A DNA stretch of 64,000 nt from Sphingomonas faeni (GCF_024273235.1 NZ_JANBVH010000013.1:61029-125028), one strand, 5' to 3'. Positions 16,518 to 25,355 are shown, counted from the first letter of the stretch. Notes: generated by a model not told the origin, from the sequence alone. A program made the numbers and translations.

Positions 16518-17822
16518 ATGGCCGTGACCGATATCGCCACCCGGACGTATAATCACAATTTCCGGCTCGATCCGATCGTGCGCAGCCTGCTCGATACCGA
16601 TTTCTACAAGCTGCTGATGTTGCAGATGATCCGGCACGCCTATCCGGACGTCACCGCCACCTTCGCACTGATCAACCGGACGAAGACCGTGCGGCTGGCC
16701 GAGATCGTCGACGAAACCGAGTTGCGCGCGCAGCTCGATCACGCGCGGACGCTGCGGTTCGCGAAGAAGGAGCTGATCTGGCTTGCGGGCAACAGCTTCT
16801 ACGGCAAGCAGAAGATGTTCGGGCCCGAGTTTCTCGCCTGGCTCGCCGAGTTCCAGTTGCCGGCATACGATCTGCGCCAGGTCGACGGGCAGTATGAGCT
16901 GCATTTCGAGGGGCCGTGGAGCCACACGACGATGTGGGAGATCCCCGCGCTGACGATCATCAACGAGCTGAAATCGCGCGCGGCCCTGCGCGACCGCGGG
17001 CGGTTCGCGCTCGACATCGTCTACGCGCGCGCCAAGGCCAAGCTGTGGGAAAAGGTGGAGCGCCTGCGCGAGCTGCCCGACCTCGTCCTGTCGGATTTCG
17101 GCACGCGGCGGCGGCATGGGTTCCTGTGGCAGCGCTGGTGCGTCGAGGCGCTGAAGGAAGGGCTCGGCGACCGGTTCATCGGCACCTCGAACGTGCTGCT
17201 GGCGATGGATGCCGACCTCGAGGCGATCGGCACCAACGCGCACGAACTGCCGATGGTGACCGCCGCGCTGGCCGAGAGTGATGCCGAACTCGCCGAAGCG
17301 CCGTACCGCGTGCTCGAGCATTGGCGGCAGCATTATAACGGCAATCTGCTGATCGCGCTGCCCGACGCGTTCGGGACGACCGCGTTCCTGCGCCACGCGC
17401 CGCACTGGCTGGCGGAGTGGACCGGTTTCCGTCCCGACAGCGCGCCGCCGATCGCGGGCGGCGAGCAGATCATCCGCTGGTGGGAGGAGCAGGGCGTCGA
17501 TCCGAAGACCAAGCTGCTGATCTTCTCCGACGGCATGGACATCGACACGATCGAGCAGACCTATCGGCATTTTCATGGCCGCGTGCGGATGAGCTTCGGC
17601 TGGGGGACCAACCTGACCAACGATTTCCGCGGCTGCGATCCGGACGGCGCGGCGGCGCTGGAGCCGATTTCGCTGGTCTGCAAGGTGATCGCGGCGAACG
17701 GGCGACCGGCGGTGAAGCTGTCGGATAATCCGGCGAAGGCTACCGGGGAACCGGCGGAGATCGAGCGCTACCTGCGGGTGTTCGGGGAAGCGGACAGGGC
17801 GAGCGCGCCGGTGCTGGTGTGA
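16518..17822 (+). CDS. pncB: Nicotinate phosphoribosyltransferase
   Basis: Converts nicotinate and PRPP to nicotinate mononucleotide, step two of the Preiss-Handler pathway. The 434-residue product is of family length, with '[15 protein letters not shown]' at the N-terminus, '[14 protein letters not shown]', 'SDFGTRRRH' and '[10 protein letters not shown]', and the C-terminal '[11 protein letters not shown]'. The start is ATG 16518. It is divergent from pncA, and the 82-base gap between them must hold both promoters. Confidence 0.95.
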   Translation: MAVTDIATRTYNHNFRLDPIVRSLLDTDFYKLLMLQMIRHAYPDVTATFALINRTKTVRLAEIVDETELRAQLDHARTLRFAKKELIWLAGNSFYGKQKMFGPEFLAWLAEFQLPAYDLRQVDGQYELHFEGPWSHTTMWEIPALTIINELKSRAALRDRGRFALDIVYARAKAKLWEKVERLRELPDLVLSDFGTRRRHGFLWQRWCVEALKEGLGDRFIGTSNVLLAMDADLEAIGTNAHELPMVTAALAESDAELAEAPYRVLEHWRQHYNGNLLIALPDAFGTTAFLRHAPHWLAEWTGFRPDSAPPIAGGEQIIRWWEEQGVDPKTKLLIFSDGMDIDTIEQTYRHFHGRVRMSFGWGTNLTNDFRGCDPDGAAALEPISLVCKVIAANGRPAVKLSDNPAKATGEPAEIERYLRVFGEADRASAPVLV

Positions 17823-17834
17823 GGGCGTAATTCT

Positions 17835-17946
17835 GCTCCCCTCCCTGGAAGGGAGGGGTTGGGGGTGGGTCGGTTTCCGTATTGGGCGACATTGCGGCAC
17901 GAGCCGACCTACCCACCCCCAGCCCCTCCCTTTCAGGGAGGGGAGC
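17835..17946. repeat. Palindromic repeat family A, copy 1
   Basis: About 110 bases: arms GCTCCCCTCCCTGGAAGGGA and CCCCTCCCTTTCAGGGAGGG with an inner inverted pair GGGGGTGGGTCGG/CCTACCCACCCCC. It lies between convergent pncB and the DUF2794 gene. Near-identical copies are at 19955, 22351 and 28542. Confidence 0.85.
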
Positions 17947-17956
17947 AACATACTCC

Positions 17957-18295
17957 CTAGTCCTCGACCAGTTTCATTAAACGCCGCTCGACCGGAGCCA
18001 GCACCGGGCCCAGTTCGTGCCCGCGTTTCACCACCGCGCCGGCTTCGCCGATCAGCGCCCACATGCCTTGCTTGTTGCGCAGCGCCGGGCGCTTCTCGAT
18101 CCTGAACTCCGGGCGTTCGGCGGCGCGACGGAAGGCAGCGAAGACTGCGGCGTCCTTGCCGAGATCGATCGCATAGTCACGCCAATGGCCGGCGGCGACC
18201 ATCCGGCCGTAGAGATCGAGAATCCGATTGAGTTCGAGGCGTTCGAAGCCGACCTGCGTCGCCTTGGACGGTGTCGGGAACGGCACGACGCCCAT
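17957..18295 (-). CDS. DUF2794 domain protein
   Basis: A 112-residue alphaproteobacterial protein of unknown function. It has the family pattern: VxFxRxELNxILxLYGRMVAAGxWRDYA near the N-terminus, then a basic FRRAAERPEFRIEKRP and RNKQGMWALIGEAG. ATG 18295 has a GAGGG ribosome site. It follows the serine acetyltransferase gene by 13 bases and probably shares its transcript. Confidence 0.85.
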   Translation of the reverse strand: MGVVPFPTPSKATQVGFERLELNRILDLYGRMVAAGHWRDYAIDLGKDAAVFAAFRRAAERPEFRIEKRPALRNKQGMWALIGEAGAVVKRGHELGPVLAPVERRLMKLVED

Positions 18296-18308
18296 CAGTT
18301 CGCCACCC

Positions 18309-19001
18309 TCATGCTCGGTCGCGCCGGTCCTCTGGACGATCTTCGGCGAGCAGTGCGTCGAGACGCTTGCGCATCGTCTCCAACTCGCAGCGCATGAGCT
18401 CCATTTTCTGCGTGGCAGGGTCGAATGCTTCGCTGCACGGCGTACCGTAAGGCACGAATCGCGGCATTTCGGGTGCGTTGCCGCCCTCGATCGTGGTTGC
18501 ACGCGCGGGAATGCCGACCACCGTCGTGCCCGCCGGCACGTCGCGCGTGACGACCGCGTTGGCACCGACGCGCGAGCGCTTGCCGAGCGTGATCGGGCCG
18601 AGCACCTGCGCGCCCGAACCTATGATCGCGCCGTCGGAGATGGTCGGGTGGCGCTTGCCCTGGACGCCGTTGTCGGGACTGGTGCCGCCCAGCGTGACGC
18701 ACTGGTAGATCGTGACGTCATCGCCGATCTCCGCCGTCTCGCCGATCACCACGAAGCCGTGGTCGATGAAGAAATTGCGACCGATCGTCGCGCCCGGATG
18801 GATGTCGATCGCGGTCGTGAAGCGCGACCAGTGATTGACGCACCGCGCGAGGAAATACAGTTTCGCCTTGTACAGGCGGTGCGCGATGCGGTGATAGCCG
18901 AGCGCCCAGACGCCCGGATACAGCATGATCTCGGCGCGCGAATGGGGGGCCGGATCGCGGGCGCGGATCGAATCCAAATAGGCCAGTAATCCGCTCGACA
19001 T
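18309..19001 (-). CDS. cysE: Serine O-acetyltransferase
   Basis: Makes O-acetylserine from serine and acetyl-CoA, the first step of cysteine synthesis. The 230-residue product is closest to the short EpsC/SAT type: an N-terminal helical part ([20 protein letters not shown]), then left-handed beta-helix hexapeptide repeats with '[31 protein letters not shown]' (given in two parts, residues about 66-96), the catalytic HG/His region, and '[10 protein letters not shown]'. The C-terminal 50 residues form a coiled helix. A sulfur-related permease gene is divergent next to it. Confidence 0.92.
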   Translation of the reverse strand: MSSGLLAYLDSIRARDPAPHSRAEIMLYPGVWALGYHRIAHRLYKAKLYFLARCVNHWSRFTTAIDIHPGATIGRNFFIDHGFVVIGETAEIGDDVTIYQCVTLGGTSPDNGVQGKRHPTISDGAIIGSGAQVLGPITLGKRSRVGANAVVTRDVPAGTTVVGIPARATTIEGGNAPEMPRFVPYGTPCSEAFDPATQKMELMRCELETMRKRLDALLAEDRPEDRRDRA

Positions 19002-19174
19002 GCGCAGTCCCCTTCGCGATGTCCGTATCTAGGGTATCGAACGGCCGATTTCCAGAACCGGGTCCGCAAGGGGATCGGAGGCGGCTTCTCCTCGTTGGGA
19101 TCGGGGTAAAGCCTATCTTTGTTGTGGGATAAGCCCGCGCGTTGCAGTTTGGGTTCGACAACGAGGGAATGCCG

Positions 19175-19942
19175 ATGTTCGACCTGACGACCTTGAGCTT
19201 CGAGACGCTCCTGCCCTTCATCCTCGTCGGGTTCGCGGCGCAGGTCGTCGACGGTGCGCTGGGTATGGCGTTCGGCGTGATCTCGAACACGCTGCTGCTG
19301 TGGGTGGGCGTGCCGCCAGCCGCGGCGTCGGCGGGGGTGCATACCGTCGAGACGTTCACGACCGCGGTGTCGGGGATCAGCCATGTGCTGCACAAGAACG
19401 TCAACTGGACGCTGTTCCTGCGGCTGATGATCCCGGGTGTGATCGGCGGCGTGCTGGGCGCATACGTGCTGTCGAACATCGACGCGAGCACGGCGAAACC
19501 GTTCATCCTCGCGTATCTGACGTCGATCGGCGTGTATTTGCTGTACCGTGGGCTTCGCTATCCGCCCAAGCAGAAGGAGCCGAAGATCGTCGAGCCGCTG
19601 GGGCTGGTCGGGGGGTTCCTCGACGCGGCGGGCGGTGGCGGCTGGGGGCCGGTGGTGACGTCGAACCTGCTCGTGCAGGGCGCGGCGCCACGGACCACGA
19701 TCGGGACGGTCAATACCGCGGAGTTCTTCCTGACCGCGACGATTTCCGCGACGTTCATCACGCAGCTCGGCTGGGCGGCGTTTACGCAGGCTACGGTGGG
19801 ACTGCTGATCGGCGGGGTGCTGGCGGCACCTTTCGGGGCGCTGCTGGCGAAACGCGTGCCGGCGAAGACGTTGATGGTGATGGTCGGCGTGATCCTAACG
19901 ATCACGAGCCTGTTCGGGCTATACCGCGCGATCTGGCACTGA
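19175..19942 (+). CDS. TauE/SafE family sulfite/anion exporter
   Basis: A 255-residue integral membrane protein with about eight TM segments. Both repeats of the family are visible: 'FAAQVVDGALGMAFGVISNTLLL' and, in the second half, 'GLVGGFLDAAGGGGWGPVVTSNLL'. These transport sulfite, taurine-derived or organosulfonate anions. Start 19175 is seven bases after GAGGG; ATG 19169 is also possible. Its position beside cysE, on the opposite strand, suits a sulfur-assimilation role, although the true substrate is not shown by sequence. Confidence 0.85.
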   Translation: MFDLTTLSFETLLPFILVGFAAQVVDGALGMAFGVISNTLLLWVGVPPAAASAGVHTVETFTTAVSGISHVLHKNVNWTLFLRLMIPGVIGGVLGAYVLSNIDASTAKPFILAYLTSIGVYLLYRGLRYPPKQKEPKIVEPLGLVGGFLDAAGGGGWGPVVTSNLLVQGAAPRTTIGTVNTAEFFLTATISATFITQLGWAAFTQATVGLLIGGVLAAPFGALLAKRVPAKTLMVMVGVILTITSLFGLYRAIWH

Positions 19943-19954
19943 TTTTTAATTCTT

Positions 19955-20063
19955 GCCCCTCCCTGGAAGGGAGGGGTCGGGGGTGGGTCGGTTTCCGTAT
20001 CAGGCGACGTTGCGACACAAGCGGGCCTACCCACCCCCATCCCCTCCCTTTCAGGGAGGGGGG
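19955..20063. repeat. Palindromic repeat family A, copy 2
   Basis: The same outer arms as copy 1 (CCCCTCCCTGGAAGGGAGGG and CCCCTCCCTTTCAGGGAGGG) and the inner GGGGGTGGGTCGGTTTCCGT, placed between the convergent permease and ahpD genes. Confidence 0.85.
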
Positions 20064-20078
20064 CTTTCCGTCTTCAGG

Positions 20079-20597
20079 TCAAAGCGTCGCGTGGACTGTC
20101 GCAACCGCGGCCATCACCGCGCCGATCCGCACCGACGTCTGGATCGCTTCCGCGGTAACGCCGGCCTTCTTCAAAATCTGCTCGTGGCTGTCGATGCACA
20201 TGCCGCAGCCGTTCATCGCCGACACGGCGAGGCTGAACAGCTCGAAATCGACCTTGTCGATGCCCGGCTGGCCGATCACGTTCATGCGCAGCTTGGCCGG
20301 CATGTTGCGATATTCCTGGTTACCGGCGAGGTGCGTGAACCGGTAATAGACGTTGTTCATCGCCATCACCGCAGCCGCCGCACGCGCTGCATTGGCAGCC
20401 TCGGGCGAGAGTTTCGGTGCGCATTCGGCTTCGGCGGCCTCGACCAGTGGCTTGTAGCCCGAGCCATGCGCGCAGGTCAGCAGCAGGCCGTATTTGCGCT
20501 GGTCGCTGAGGTGCGTCTCGTTGAGGAGCGAACCGACGTTGAGACGGATGTCCTTGGCGTATTCGGGCAGCGTGCCCGCGAATTCCTTGAGCGACAT
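20079..20597 (-). CDS. ahpD: Alkylhydroperoxidase AhpD
   Basis: A 172-residue AhpD adaptor that reduces AhpC. It carries the thiol pair Cys131/Cys134 in 'AMNGCGMCIDSHE' with His138 and Glu119, the proton-relay set known from the mycobacterial enzyme. All-helical, as in the family. It follows ahpC on the same strand, with a palindromic repeat between them. Confidence 0.95.
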   Translation of the reverse strand: MSLKEFAGTLPEYAKDIRLNVGSLLNETHLSDQRKYGLLLTCAHGSGYKPLVEAAEAECAPKLSPEAANAARAAAAVMAMNNVYYRFTHLAGNQEYRNMPAKLRMNVIGQPGIDKVDFELFSLAVSAMNGCGMCIDSHEQILKKAGVTAEAIQTSVRIGAVMAAVATVHATL

Positions 20598-20612
20598 GAT
20601 CTTCTTTTTCTT

Positions 20613-20728
20613 CCTCCCCTCCCGCTGGCGGGAGGGGACCGAGGGGTGGGCCCGCGCTCACCATGAACGAATGCGTCCGGGGAGCGCGCGGGCCCACCCC
20701 CTGCCCCCTCCCGCGAGCGGGAAGGGGA
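20613..20728. repeat. Palindromic repeat between ahpC and ahpD
   Basis: Arms CCTCCCCTCCCGCTGGCGGG and CCCCTCCCGCGAGCGGGAAG with an inner GGGTGGGCCCGCGCTC/GAGCGCGCGGGCCCACCC pair. Related to family A in architecture but not in sequence. It sits inside the two-gene transcript, so it can lower downstream expression or stabilise upstream mRNA. Confidence 0.8.
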
Positions 20729-20742
20729 AAGAAGAGTTTTAC

Positions 20743-21288
20743 TTACGCAGCCAGCTGGAGGACGTCGTCGCCCTTGTTCCAGTTGCACGGGCAGAGCTCG
20801 TCGGTCTGCAGCGCGTCGAGTACGCGGAGCGTCTCGGCGGGGTTGCGGCCGACGTTCAGGCCGTTGACCTGGACCGCCTGGATGACGTTGTCCGGATCGA
20901 TGATGAAGGTCGCACGGAACGCGACATGCTCGTTCTTGTCGACGATGCCGAGCGCGTCGGCGAGCTTGGCGCCGTTATCCGCCAGCCACGGGAAATCGGC
21001 TGCGGCCAGATCCGCGTCCGACTTGCGCCAGGCGAGGTGGACGTGCGCGGTGTCGGTCGATGCGCCGATGAGCACGGCGTCGCGGTCCTCGAAATCGCTG
21101 CGGATGTCGCTGTAGCCGACGATCTCGGTCGGGCAGACGAAGGTGAAATCCTTCGGCCAGTAGAACAGCACCTTCCACTTGCCCGGATACGCCGTCGTCA
21201 GATCGAGCGTCTCGCCGGCGGGCAGCGCGGCAACGCCCTGCTGGACGGGAATGGTCATCGATGGGAACTGATCGCCGATGGTCAACAT
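20743..21288 (-). CDS. ahpC: Alkyl hydroperoxide reductase AhpC (2-Cys peroxiredoxin)
   Basis: Reduces peroxides; peroxidatic Cys52 lies in 'FTFVCPTEI' and the C-terminus holds a Cys166/Cys168 pair (ELCPCNW). That double C-terminal cysteine is the arrangement of the actinobacterial-type AhpC which works with AhpD rather than AhpF, matching the gene next to it. 181 residues. It is divergent from oxyR across a 147-base gap. Confidence 0.95.
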   Translation of the reverse strand: MLTIGDQFPSMTIPVQQGVAALPAGETLDLTTAYPGKWKVLFYWPKDFTFVCPTEIVGYSDIRSDFEDRDAVLIGASTDTAHVHLAWRKSDADLAAADFPWLADNGAKLADALGIVDKNEHVAFRATFIIDPDNVIQAVQVNGLNVGRNPAETLRVLDALQTDELCPCNWNKGDDVLQLAA

Positions 21289-21435
21289 GATGGAAGCCTC
21301 CTGAAAAATCTTTGGCTCCAGGCATCCTCACAGGCGGCGGGTATCCCGCTCGTTCGTTGTGCAATGCGGTATATGGGGACTGGTGTTATCGATCCAACGG
21401 TCTATTTATCATCCGATGATCGATTGAGGCGATTA
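21289..21435. promoter_or_regulatory. Divergent ahpC/oxyR promoter region, possible OxyR site
   Basis: The gap between ahpC and oxyR is AT-richer than its flanks near 21385-21435. Spaced four-base elements GATC-N7-CTAT occur at 21391-21405, continuing CCGA-N7-TTGA with 7-base spacing; this resembles the periodicity of OxyR half-sites but matches the sequence poorly. Such gaps in OxyR/AhpC pairs normally contain the OxyR operator. Confidence 0.35.
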
Positions 21436-22338
21436 ATGGCAGCCACGTACCTACCCACGTTAAAACAGTTGCAATATCTGGTCGCGCTGAAGGACCATGG
21501 TCATTTCGGGCGCGCGGCGGAGGCGTGCTTCGTGACGCAGTCGACGCTGTCCGCAGGCCTGCGCGAGCTGGAAACGCTGATCGGCGTGGTGCTGGTCGAG
21601 CGTACGCGGCGGGTCGTGCGGTTCACCCCGCTGGGTGATTCGATCGCCGACAAGGCGCGGCGCGTGCTGCGCGAGGCGGAGGAACTGGGCGACATGGCGC
21701 GCGCCGCCGGCCAGCCGCTGTCGGGCGACATGCGGATGAGCGTCATCCCGACGATCGCGCCGTTCATGCTGCCCAGGATTTTGCCGCGGTTGCGAAAGGA
21801 TTATCCCGACCTGAAGCTGTTCCTTCGCGAGGAGCCGAGTGGTCCCGCGTGCGAGGGTCTGCACAATGGCCGGACCGATTGCGTGCTGCTCGCCCTCCCC
21901 TATGCCTGCGGGGAGGTCACGTCGGAGACGCTGTTCGAGGATCGGCTGTTCGTCGCCTATCCGTCGGGCGAAGTGCCGTCGGCGCTGCCCGCGATCCCCG
22001 CGTCGGCGATCGACGAGACGCGGCTTCTGCTGCTCGAGGACGGGCATTGCCTGAAGGATCATGCGCTCGGCGCGTGCAACCGGCCCGAACTGCGCGCGGA
22101 GGCGACGATGCTGGGGACGTCGCTGCATACGATCGTGCAGATGGTCGACAACGGGCTCGGCATCACGATGCTGCCCGAGATGGCGCTGAAGGCGGGTATC
22201 CTCGACAACACCAACATCACCGCGCGGCCGCTCGACGAGATCAACGCGGTGCGGCGGATCGCGCTGGTCTGGCGTCGGGCGAGCCCGCGGGAGAAAGACT
22301 TTAGGCTGATGGCGAAGGCGCTGGCCGACGTTCAATAG
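21436..22338 (+). CDS. oxyR: LysR-type peroxide sensor OxyR
   Basis: Transcription activator of the peroxide response. The 300-residue protein has an N-terminal LysR winged helix ('LPTLKQLQYLVALKDHGHFGRAAEACFVTQSTLSAGL', given here in parts; residues 6-42) and an effector domain with the redox pair Cys205 and Cys214 (GHCLKDHALGAC), spaced nine residues apart exactly like Cys199/Cys208 of E. coli OxyR. ATG 21436 has a GAGG site. Divergent to ahpC. Confidence 0.93.
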   Translation: MAATYLPTLKQLQYLVALKDHGHFGRAAEACFVTQSTLSAGLRELETLIGVVLVERTRRVVRFTPLGDSIADKARRVLREAEELGDMARAAGQPLSGDMRMSVIPTIAPFMLPRILPRLRKDYPDLKLFLREEPSGPACEGLHNGRTDCVLLALPYACGEVTSETLFEDRLFVAYPSGEVPSALPAIPASAIDETRLLLLEDGHCLKDHALGACNRPELRAEATMLGTSLHTIVQMVDNGLGITMLPEMALKAGILDNTNITARPLDEINAVRRIALVWRRASPREKDFRLMAKALADVQ

Positions 22339-22350
22339 ACCCCGCTTCTG

Positions 22351-22459
22351 CCCCCATCCCTGAAAGGGAGGGGTTGGGGGTGGGTCGGGTTCCGTATCGG
22401 GCGACGTTGCGACACAAGCAGGCCTACCCACCCCCAGCCCCTCCCTTTCAGGGATGGGA
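22351..22459. repeat. Palindromic repeat family A, copy 3
   Basis: The arms are CCCCCATCCCTGAAAGGGAG and CCCCTCCCTTTCAGGGATGG; the compensatory ATCCC/GGGAT change keeps the stem paired, which argues for selection on structure. It lies just after oxyR. Confidence 0.85.
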
Positions 22460-22580
22460 GACCGTTGCGCTTCAGGCCCGCCCGTTCAGTTCCTGGACAT
22501 CCGCCCACCCCGAGATTGGCACGGGTGCGCAACCAACTCGGCGTTCGATCGTATCTTTCGAACTTCCCGCTGGAGACCCG

Positions 22581-23207
22581 ATGATGTCGAAGACGCTTCC
22601 GCTACTGCTGATGACGAGTGCGCTGACACTCGCTGCGTGCAGTGGCAAATCGAAGGACGACGTGGCGAGTCCGTCGACCAACCCCGCGCTGGCGGTGCCG
22701 AACGGCCCTCCCGCGGTCGCCAATCCCACCGTCGGCGGCGTGCCGATGATGGCCACCCGGACGATCGTCGACAACGCGTCCGCCGCCCCCAATCTCTCGA
22801 CGCTGGTCGCTGCTGTGAAGGCCGCCGATCTGGTCGGCACGCTGTCGGGTCCGGGGCCGTTCACGGTGTTCGCGCCGACCAACGACGCGTTCGGGCGGCT
22901 CGCACCGGGGATGGTCGACACGCTGTTGAAGCCCGAGAACAAGGCCTCGCTCACCAAGGTCCTGACCTATCATGTCGTGCCAGGCGCGATCACCGCCGAC
23001 GACCTGCGCCAGCGCATTGCGGCCGGCGGTGGGACGGCGACGTTGACCACGGTCGAGGGCGATCCGATCACCGCGACGCTGGTCGGCGCGGTCATCACCC
23101 TGACCGACGTCAACGGCAACAAGAGTTATGTCGAGACCGCAGACGTGCGCCAGTCGAATGGCGTGGTGCATGTCGTCAACGGCGTAATCGTGCCGAAATT
23201 GAGCTGA
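22581..23207 (+). CDS. FAS1 (fasciclin) domain lipoprotein
   Basis: A 208-residue lipoprotein. The signal peptide ends in the lipobox TLAAC. One FAS1 domain spans about residues 65-207 with H1 'LVGTLSGPGPFTVFAPTNDAF' (first part) and H2-type 'LTYHVVPGAITADDL', and the end 'SNGVVHVVNGVIVPK'. FAS1 proteins act in adhesion or surface organisation. A second FAS1 gene follows, probably a paralogue. Confidence 0.9.
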   Translation: MMSKTLPLLLMTSALTLAACSGKSKDDVASPSTNPALAVPNGPPAVANPTVGGVPMMATRTIVDNASAAPNLSTLVAAVKAADLVGTLSGPGPFTVFAPTNDAFGRLAPGMVDTLLKPENKASLTKVLTYHVVPGAITADDLRQRIAAGGGTATLTTVEGDPITATLVGAVITLTDVNGNKSYVETADVRQSNGVVHVVNGVIVPKLS

Positions 23208-23344
23208 TCGGCACGACTGTCGGGCTCGGTTCGTCGCATCGATGGCGCGGCTGGTCCGCCAAAACATTGAAGACGGGCCGATCTCATACCTAACTTTTTC
23301 GTTCGAGTTTCTAATCGTCCCATCAATTATATTTGGAGTCGCAC

Positions 23345-23986
23345 ATGACTGTTAAGACGAACCTTCTGATTGCTGCCGCATCGAGCATGATCTTCGCCGC
23401 TGGTGCTACCGCACAGACAACGACGACGCCTGCGGCGCCCGCAGCACCGGCGCAGACGGCGCCAGCCACCACCGCCACGCCGCAGGCAGCGCCTGCGACT
23501 GGGGCTCCGGCCGCACCGACCGCCGCGCCGACGACGACGATCGCCGCCGCGCTGCCGACGCTGCCGAACCGCGCGACGCTGACCAAGCTGGTGACGGCGG
23601 CCAAGCTCGAGACGACGCTGGCAGGCCCCGGCCCGTTCACCGTGTTCGCGCCGAGCGACGAGGCGTTCACCCGCCTGCCGGCCGGCGCACTCGATACGCT
23701 GCTGAAGCCCGAGTCGGCGCCGACGCTTGCGACGATCATCAAGTATCACGTCGTTGCCGGCGCAGTGACCTCGGACCAGCTCAAGGCGCAGATCACCGCC
23801 GGCGGTGGCAAGGCGACGCTGACCACGCTCGCGGGCCAGCCGCTGATCGCCTCGCTGGGCCCGAACGGCAACATCGAGCTGACCGACACCGCCGGGATCA
23901 AGTCGTACGTCGACACGGCCGACATCAAGGAGACGAACGGCGTCGTCCACTTGACCAACGGCATGAGCGTTCCGAAGCTCGGCTAA
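23345..23986 (+). CDS. Exported FAS1 (fasciclin) domain protein
   Basis: A 213-residue exported protein. The signal peptide ends near ATAQ, followed by an Ala/Pro/Thr-rich linker (residues 25-68) and one FAS1 domain with 'AGPGPFTVFAPSDEAFTRLP', 'IIKYHVVAGAVTSDQLK' and 'TNGVVHLTNGMSVPK'. ATG 23345 is preceded by GGAG. It is a paralogue of the lipoprotein upstream; here the lipobox is missing, so it should be periplasmic or secreted. Confidence 0.9.
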   Translation: MTVKTNLLIAAASSMIFAAGATAQTTTTPAAPAAPAQTAPATTATPQAAPATGAPAAPTAAPTTTIAAALPTLPNRATLTKLVTAAKLETTLAGPGPFTVFAPSDEAFTRLPAGALDTLLKPESAPTLATIIKYHVVAGAVTSDQLKAQITAGGGKATLTTLAGQPLIASLGPNGNIELTDTAGIKSYVDTADIKETNGVVHLTNGMSVPKLG

Positions 23987-23994
23987 TGGCATTG

Positions 23995-24032
23995 CGGGCC
24001 GCAGCCTTACAAAGGCCGCGGCCCGTTTCTTG
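23995..24032 (+). terminator. Rho-independent terminator after the FAS1 gene
   Basis: The hairpin CGGGCCGCAGCCTT - ACAA - AGGCCGCGGCCCG has at least 11 paired bases with one bulge and is followed by TTTCTTGTTT, nine bases after the stop codon. Confidence 0.8.
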
Positions 24033-24035
24033 TTT

Positions 24036-24083
24036 CTCCGCGAAGGCGGGGACCCAGTCTGGGTTCCCGACTTCGCGGGAGAG
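24036..24083. repeat. Short palindromic repeat, family D-like
   Basis: CTCCGCGAAGGCGGGGACCC and GGGTTCCCGACTTCGCGGGA form an imperfect inverted repeat between the convergent FAS1 and moaE genes. The CGCGGGGG-type arms resemble the copies at 51473 and 58064. Confidence 0.6.
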
Positions 24084-24094
24084 CATTCTTTAGT

Positions 24095-24544
24095 TTAGCT
24101 CTGAGGCTGATCCCAGCGTGCAGCTGCCGTGTGATCGCCATCGCGCGCTTCGACCCAGCTCGCTTCAGCCCCTCGCGTTTCGCGCTTCCAGAACGGCGCG
24201 TCGGTCTTCAAGCGATCGATCAGATACGCACAGGCTTCCAGCGCCGCGCCACGGTGCGCCGCCGTCGCCGCGACGAACACGATCCGCTCGCCCGGCTGCA
24301 TCGGCCCGACCCGGTGGACGATGATCGCCGCGCTCAGCCCCCAGCGTTCGATCGCCCCCTCGGCAACCTTCAGCAACGCCGCTTCGGTCGCCCCGGGATA
24401 ATGTTCGAGCTCGAGCGTACCCACGCCATCATCCGCGCGGACGAGCCCGGTAAAGGTCGCCACCGCCCCGGCCCCGGCCGCTTCGGCGCGCGTCATCTCT
24501 GCCGCGATATCGATCGGCGAATGCCGGACCGAGATATGGATCAT
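24095..24544 (-). CDS. moaE: Molybdopterin synthase catalytic subunit MoaE
   Basis: Large subunit of molybdopterin synthase, which puts sulfur into precursor Z. 149 residues, with 'ATFTGLVRADD', 'LELEHYPGATEA', 'VHRVGPMQPGE', and the signature 'ALEACAYLIDRLKTDAPFWKRE' (given in part), including the active-site lysines. Its ATG overlaps the moaD stop by four bases. Confidence 0.96.
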   Translation of the reverse strand: MIHISVRHSPIDIAAEMTRAEAAGAGAVATFTGLVRADDGVGTLELEHYPGATEAALLKVAEGAIERWGLSAAIIVHRVGPMQPGERIVFVAATAAHRGAALEACAYLIDRLKTDAPFWKRETRGAEASWVEARDGDHTAAARWDQPQS

Positions 24545-24801
24545 CCGCCGGTCACCGGTGGGAAGATCGCGATCTCCTGCGCCCGACCGATCGGCGTATC
24601 GAGCGGCACGAACTCCTGATCGACCGCCGCGCGCAACCGCGAGCGATTCTCGAACGCTTCGGCATGGCCGGCACTGGTTTCCGCCAGCCAGTCGACCAGG
24701 TCGGCGACCGTCGCGACGCTCGCGGGCGGCTCGACCATCTCCTCGCCCGTGCCGATGCGCTCGCGCACCCAGGCGAAATACACCATCCGTATCGTCGCCA
24801 T
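24541..24801 (-). CDS. moaD: Molybdopterin synthase sulfur carrier subunit MoaD
   Basis: An 86-residue ubiquitin-like protein ending in the Gly-Gly tail (FPPVTGG) that is thiocarboxylated and donates sulfur within MoaE. ATG 24801 is 2 bases after the pgsA stop, and its own stop overlaps moaE, so the three genes are one operon. Confidence 0.95.
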   Translation of the reverse strand: MATIRMVYFAWVRERIGTGEEMVEPPASVATVADLVDWLAETSAGHAEAFENRSRLRAAVDQEFVPLDTPIGRAQEIAIFPPVTGG

Positions 24802-24803
24802 CG

Positions 24804-25355
24804 TCAGTCCATGTGCTTCAGGCCGACGCGGAGATAATCCCACCCGGTCAACACGGTAAGGACGGCCGCGCCCCACAAGGCGACGATACCGACATTATGC
24901 ACCCAGACCATCTCGGGCACCGCGCCGCCGAGGATGATCCCGCCGAGCGACACGAGTTGCAGCGTCGTCTTCCACTTCGCCAACTGCGATACGGGAACGG
25001 ACACCTGCACCTGCGCCAGGAACTCGCGCAGCCCCGACACCGCGATCTCGCGCAGCAGGATTACGAGCGCGGCGATCACGTGGACGCCGGGAATATCGCG
25101 CGTGCCGACCAGGATCAGGATCACCGCGGCGACCATGATCTTGTCGGCGATCGGATCGAGGAAGATCCCCAGCCGCGATACAGCGCCGCTCGACCGCGCG
25201 AGATAACCGTCGAAATAATCGGTGATGCCCATCAGGCAGTACAGCACGAAGGCGATGCCGTAGCCCGCCTCCCAGTCGGGCCACCACAGGAACCAGACCA
25301 GCAGGGGCACCGCGACGATCCGCGACAATGTCAGGAGGTTAGGCAAGCTCAGCAC
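24804..25355 (-). CDS. pgsA: CDP-diacylglycerol-glycerol-3-phosphate 3-phosphatidyltransferase
   Basis: Makes phosphatidylglycerophosphate at the inner membrane. 183 residues with several TM segments and the CDP-alcohol phosphotransferase motif D-G-x2-A-R-x8-G-x3-D-x3-D, read as 'DYFDGYLARSSGAVSRLGIF' followed by LDPIADK. The N-terminal 'NLLTLSRIVAVPLLV' is typical for PgsA. The start is GTG (25355) with an AGAGGTGG site upstream. First gene of the pgsA-moaD-moaE unit. Confidence 0.95.
   Translation of the reverse strand: MLSLPNLLTLSRIVAVPLLVWFLWWPDWEAGYGIAFVLYCLMGITDYFDGYLARSSGAVSRLGIFLDPIADKIMVAAVILILVGTRDIPGVHVIAALVILLREIAVSGLREFLAQVQVSVPVSQLAKWKTTLQLVSLGGIILGGAVPEMVWVHNVGIVALWGAAVLTVLTGWDYLRVGLKHMD

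Noticed and set aside
15840..18062. A 740-codon open frame on the minus strand
   Set aside because: Antisense to pncB and out of frame with pncA; no domain and Arg/Gly-rich composition.
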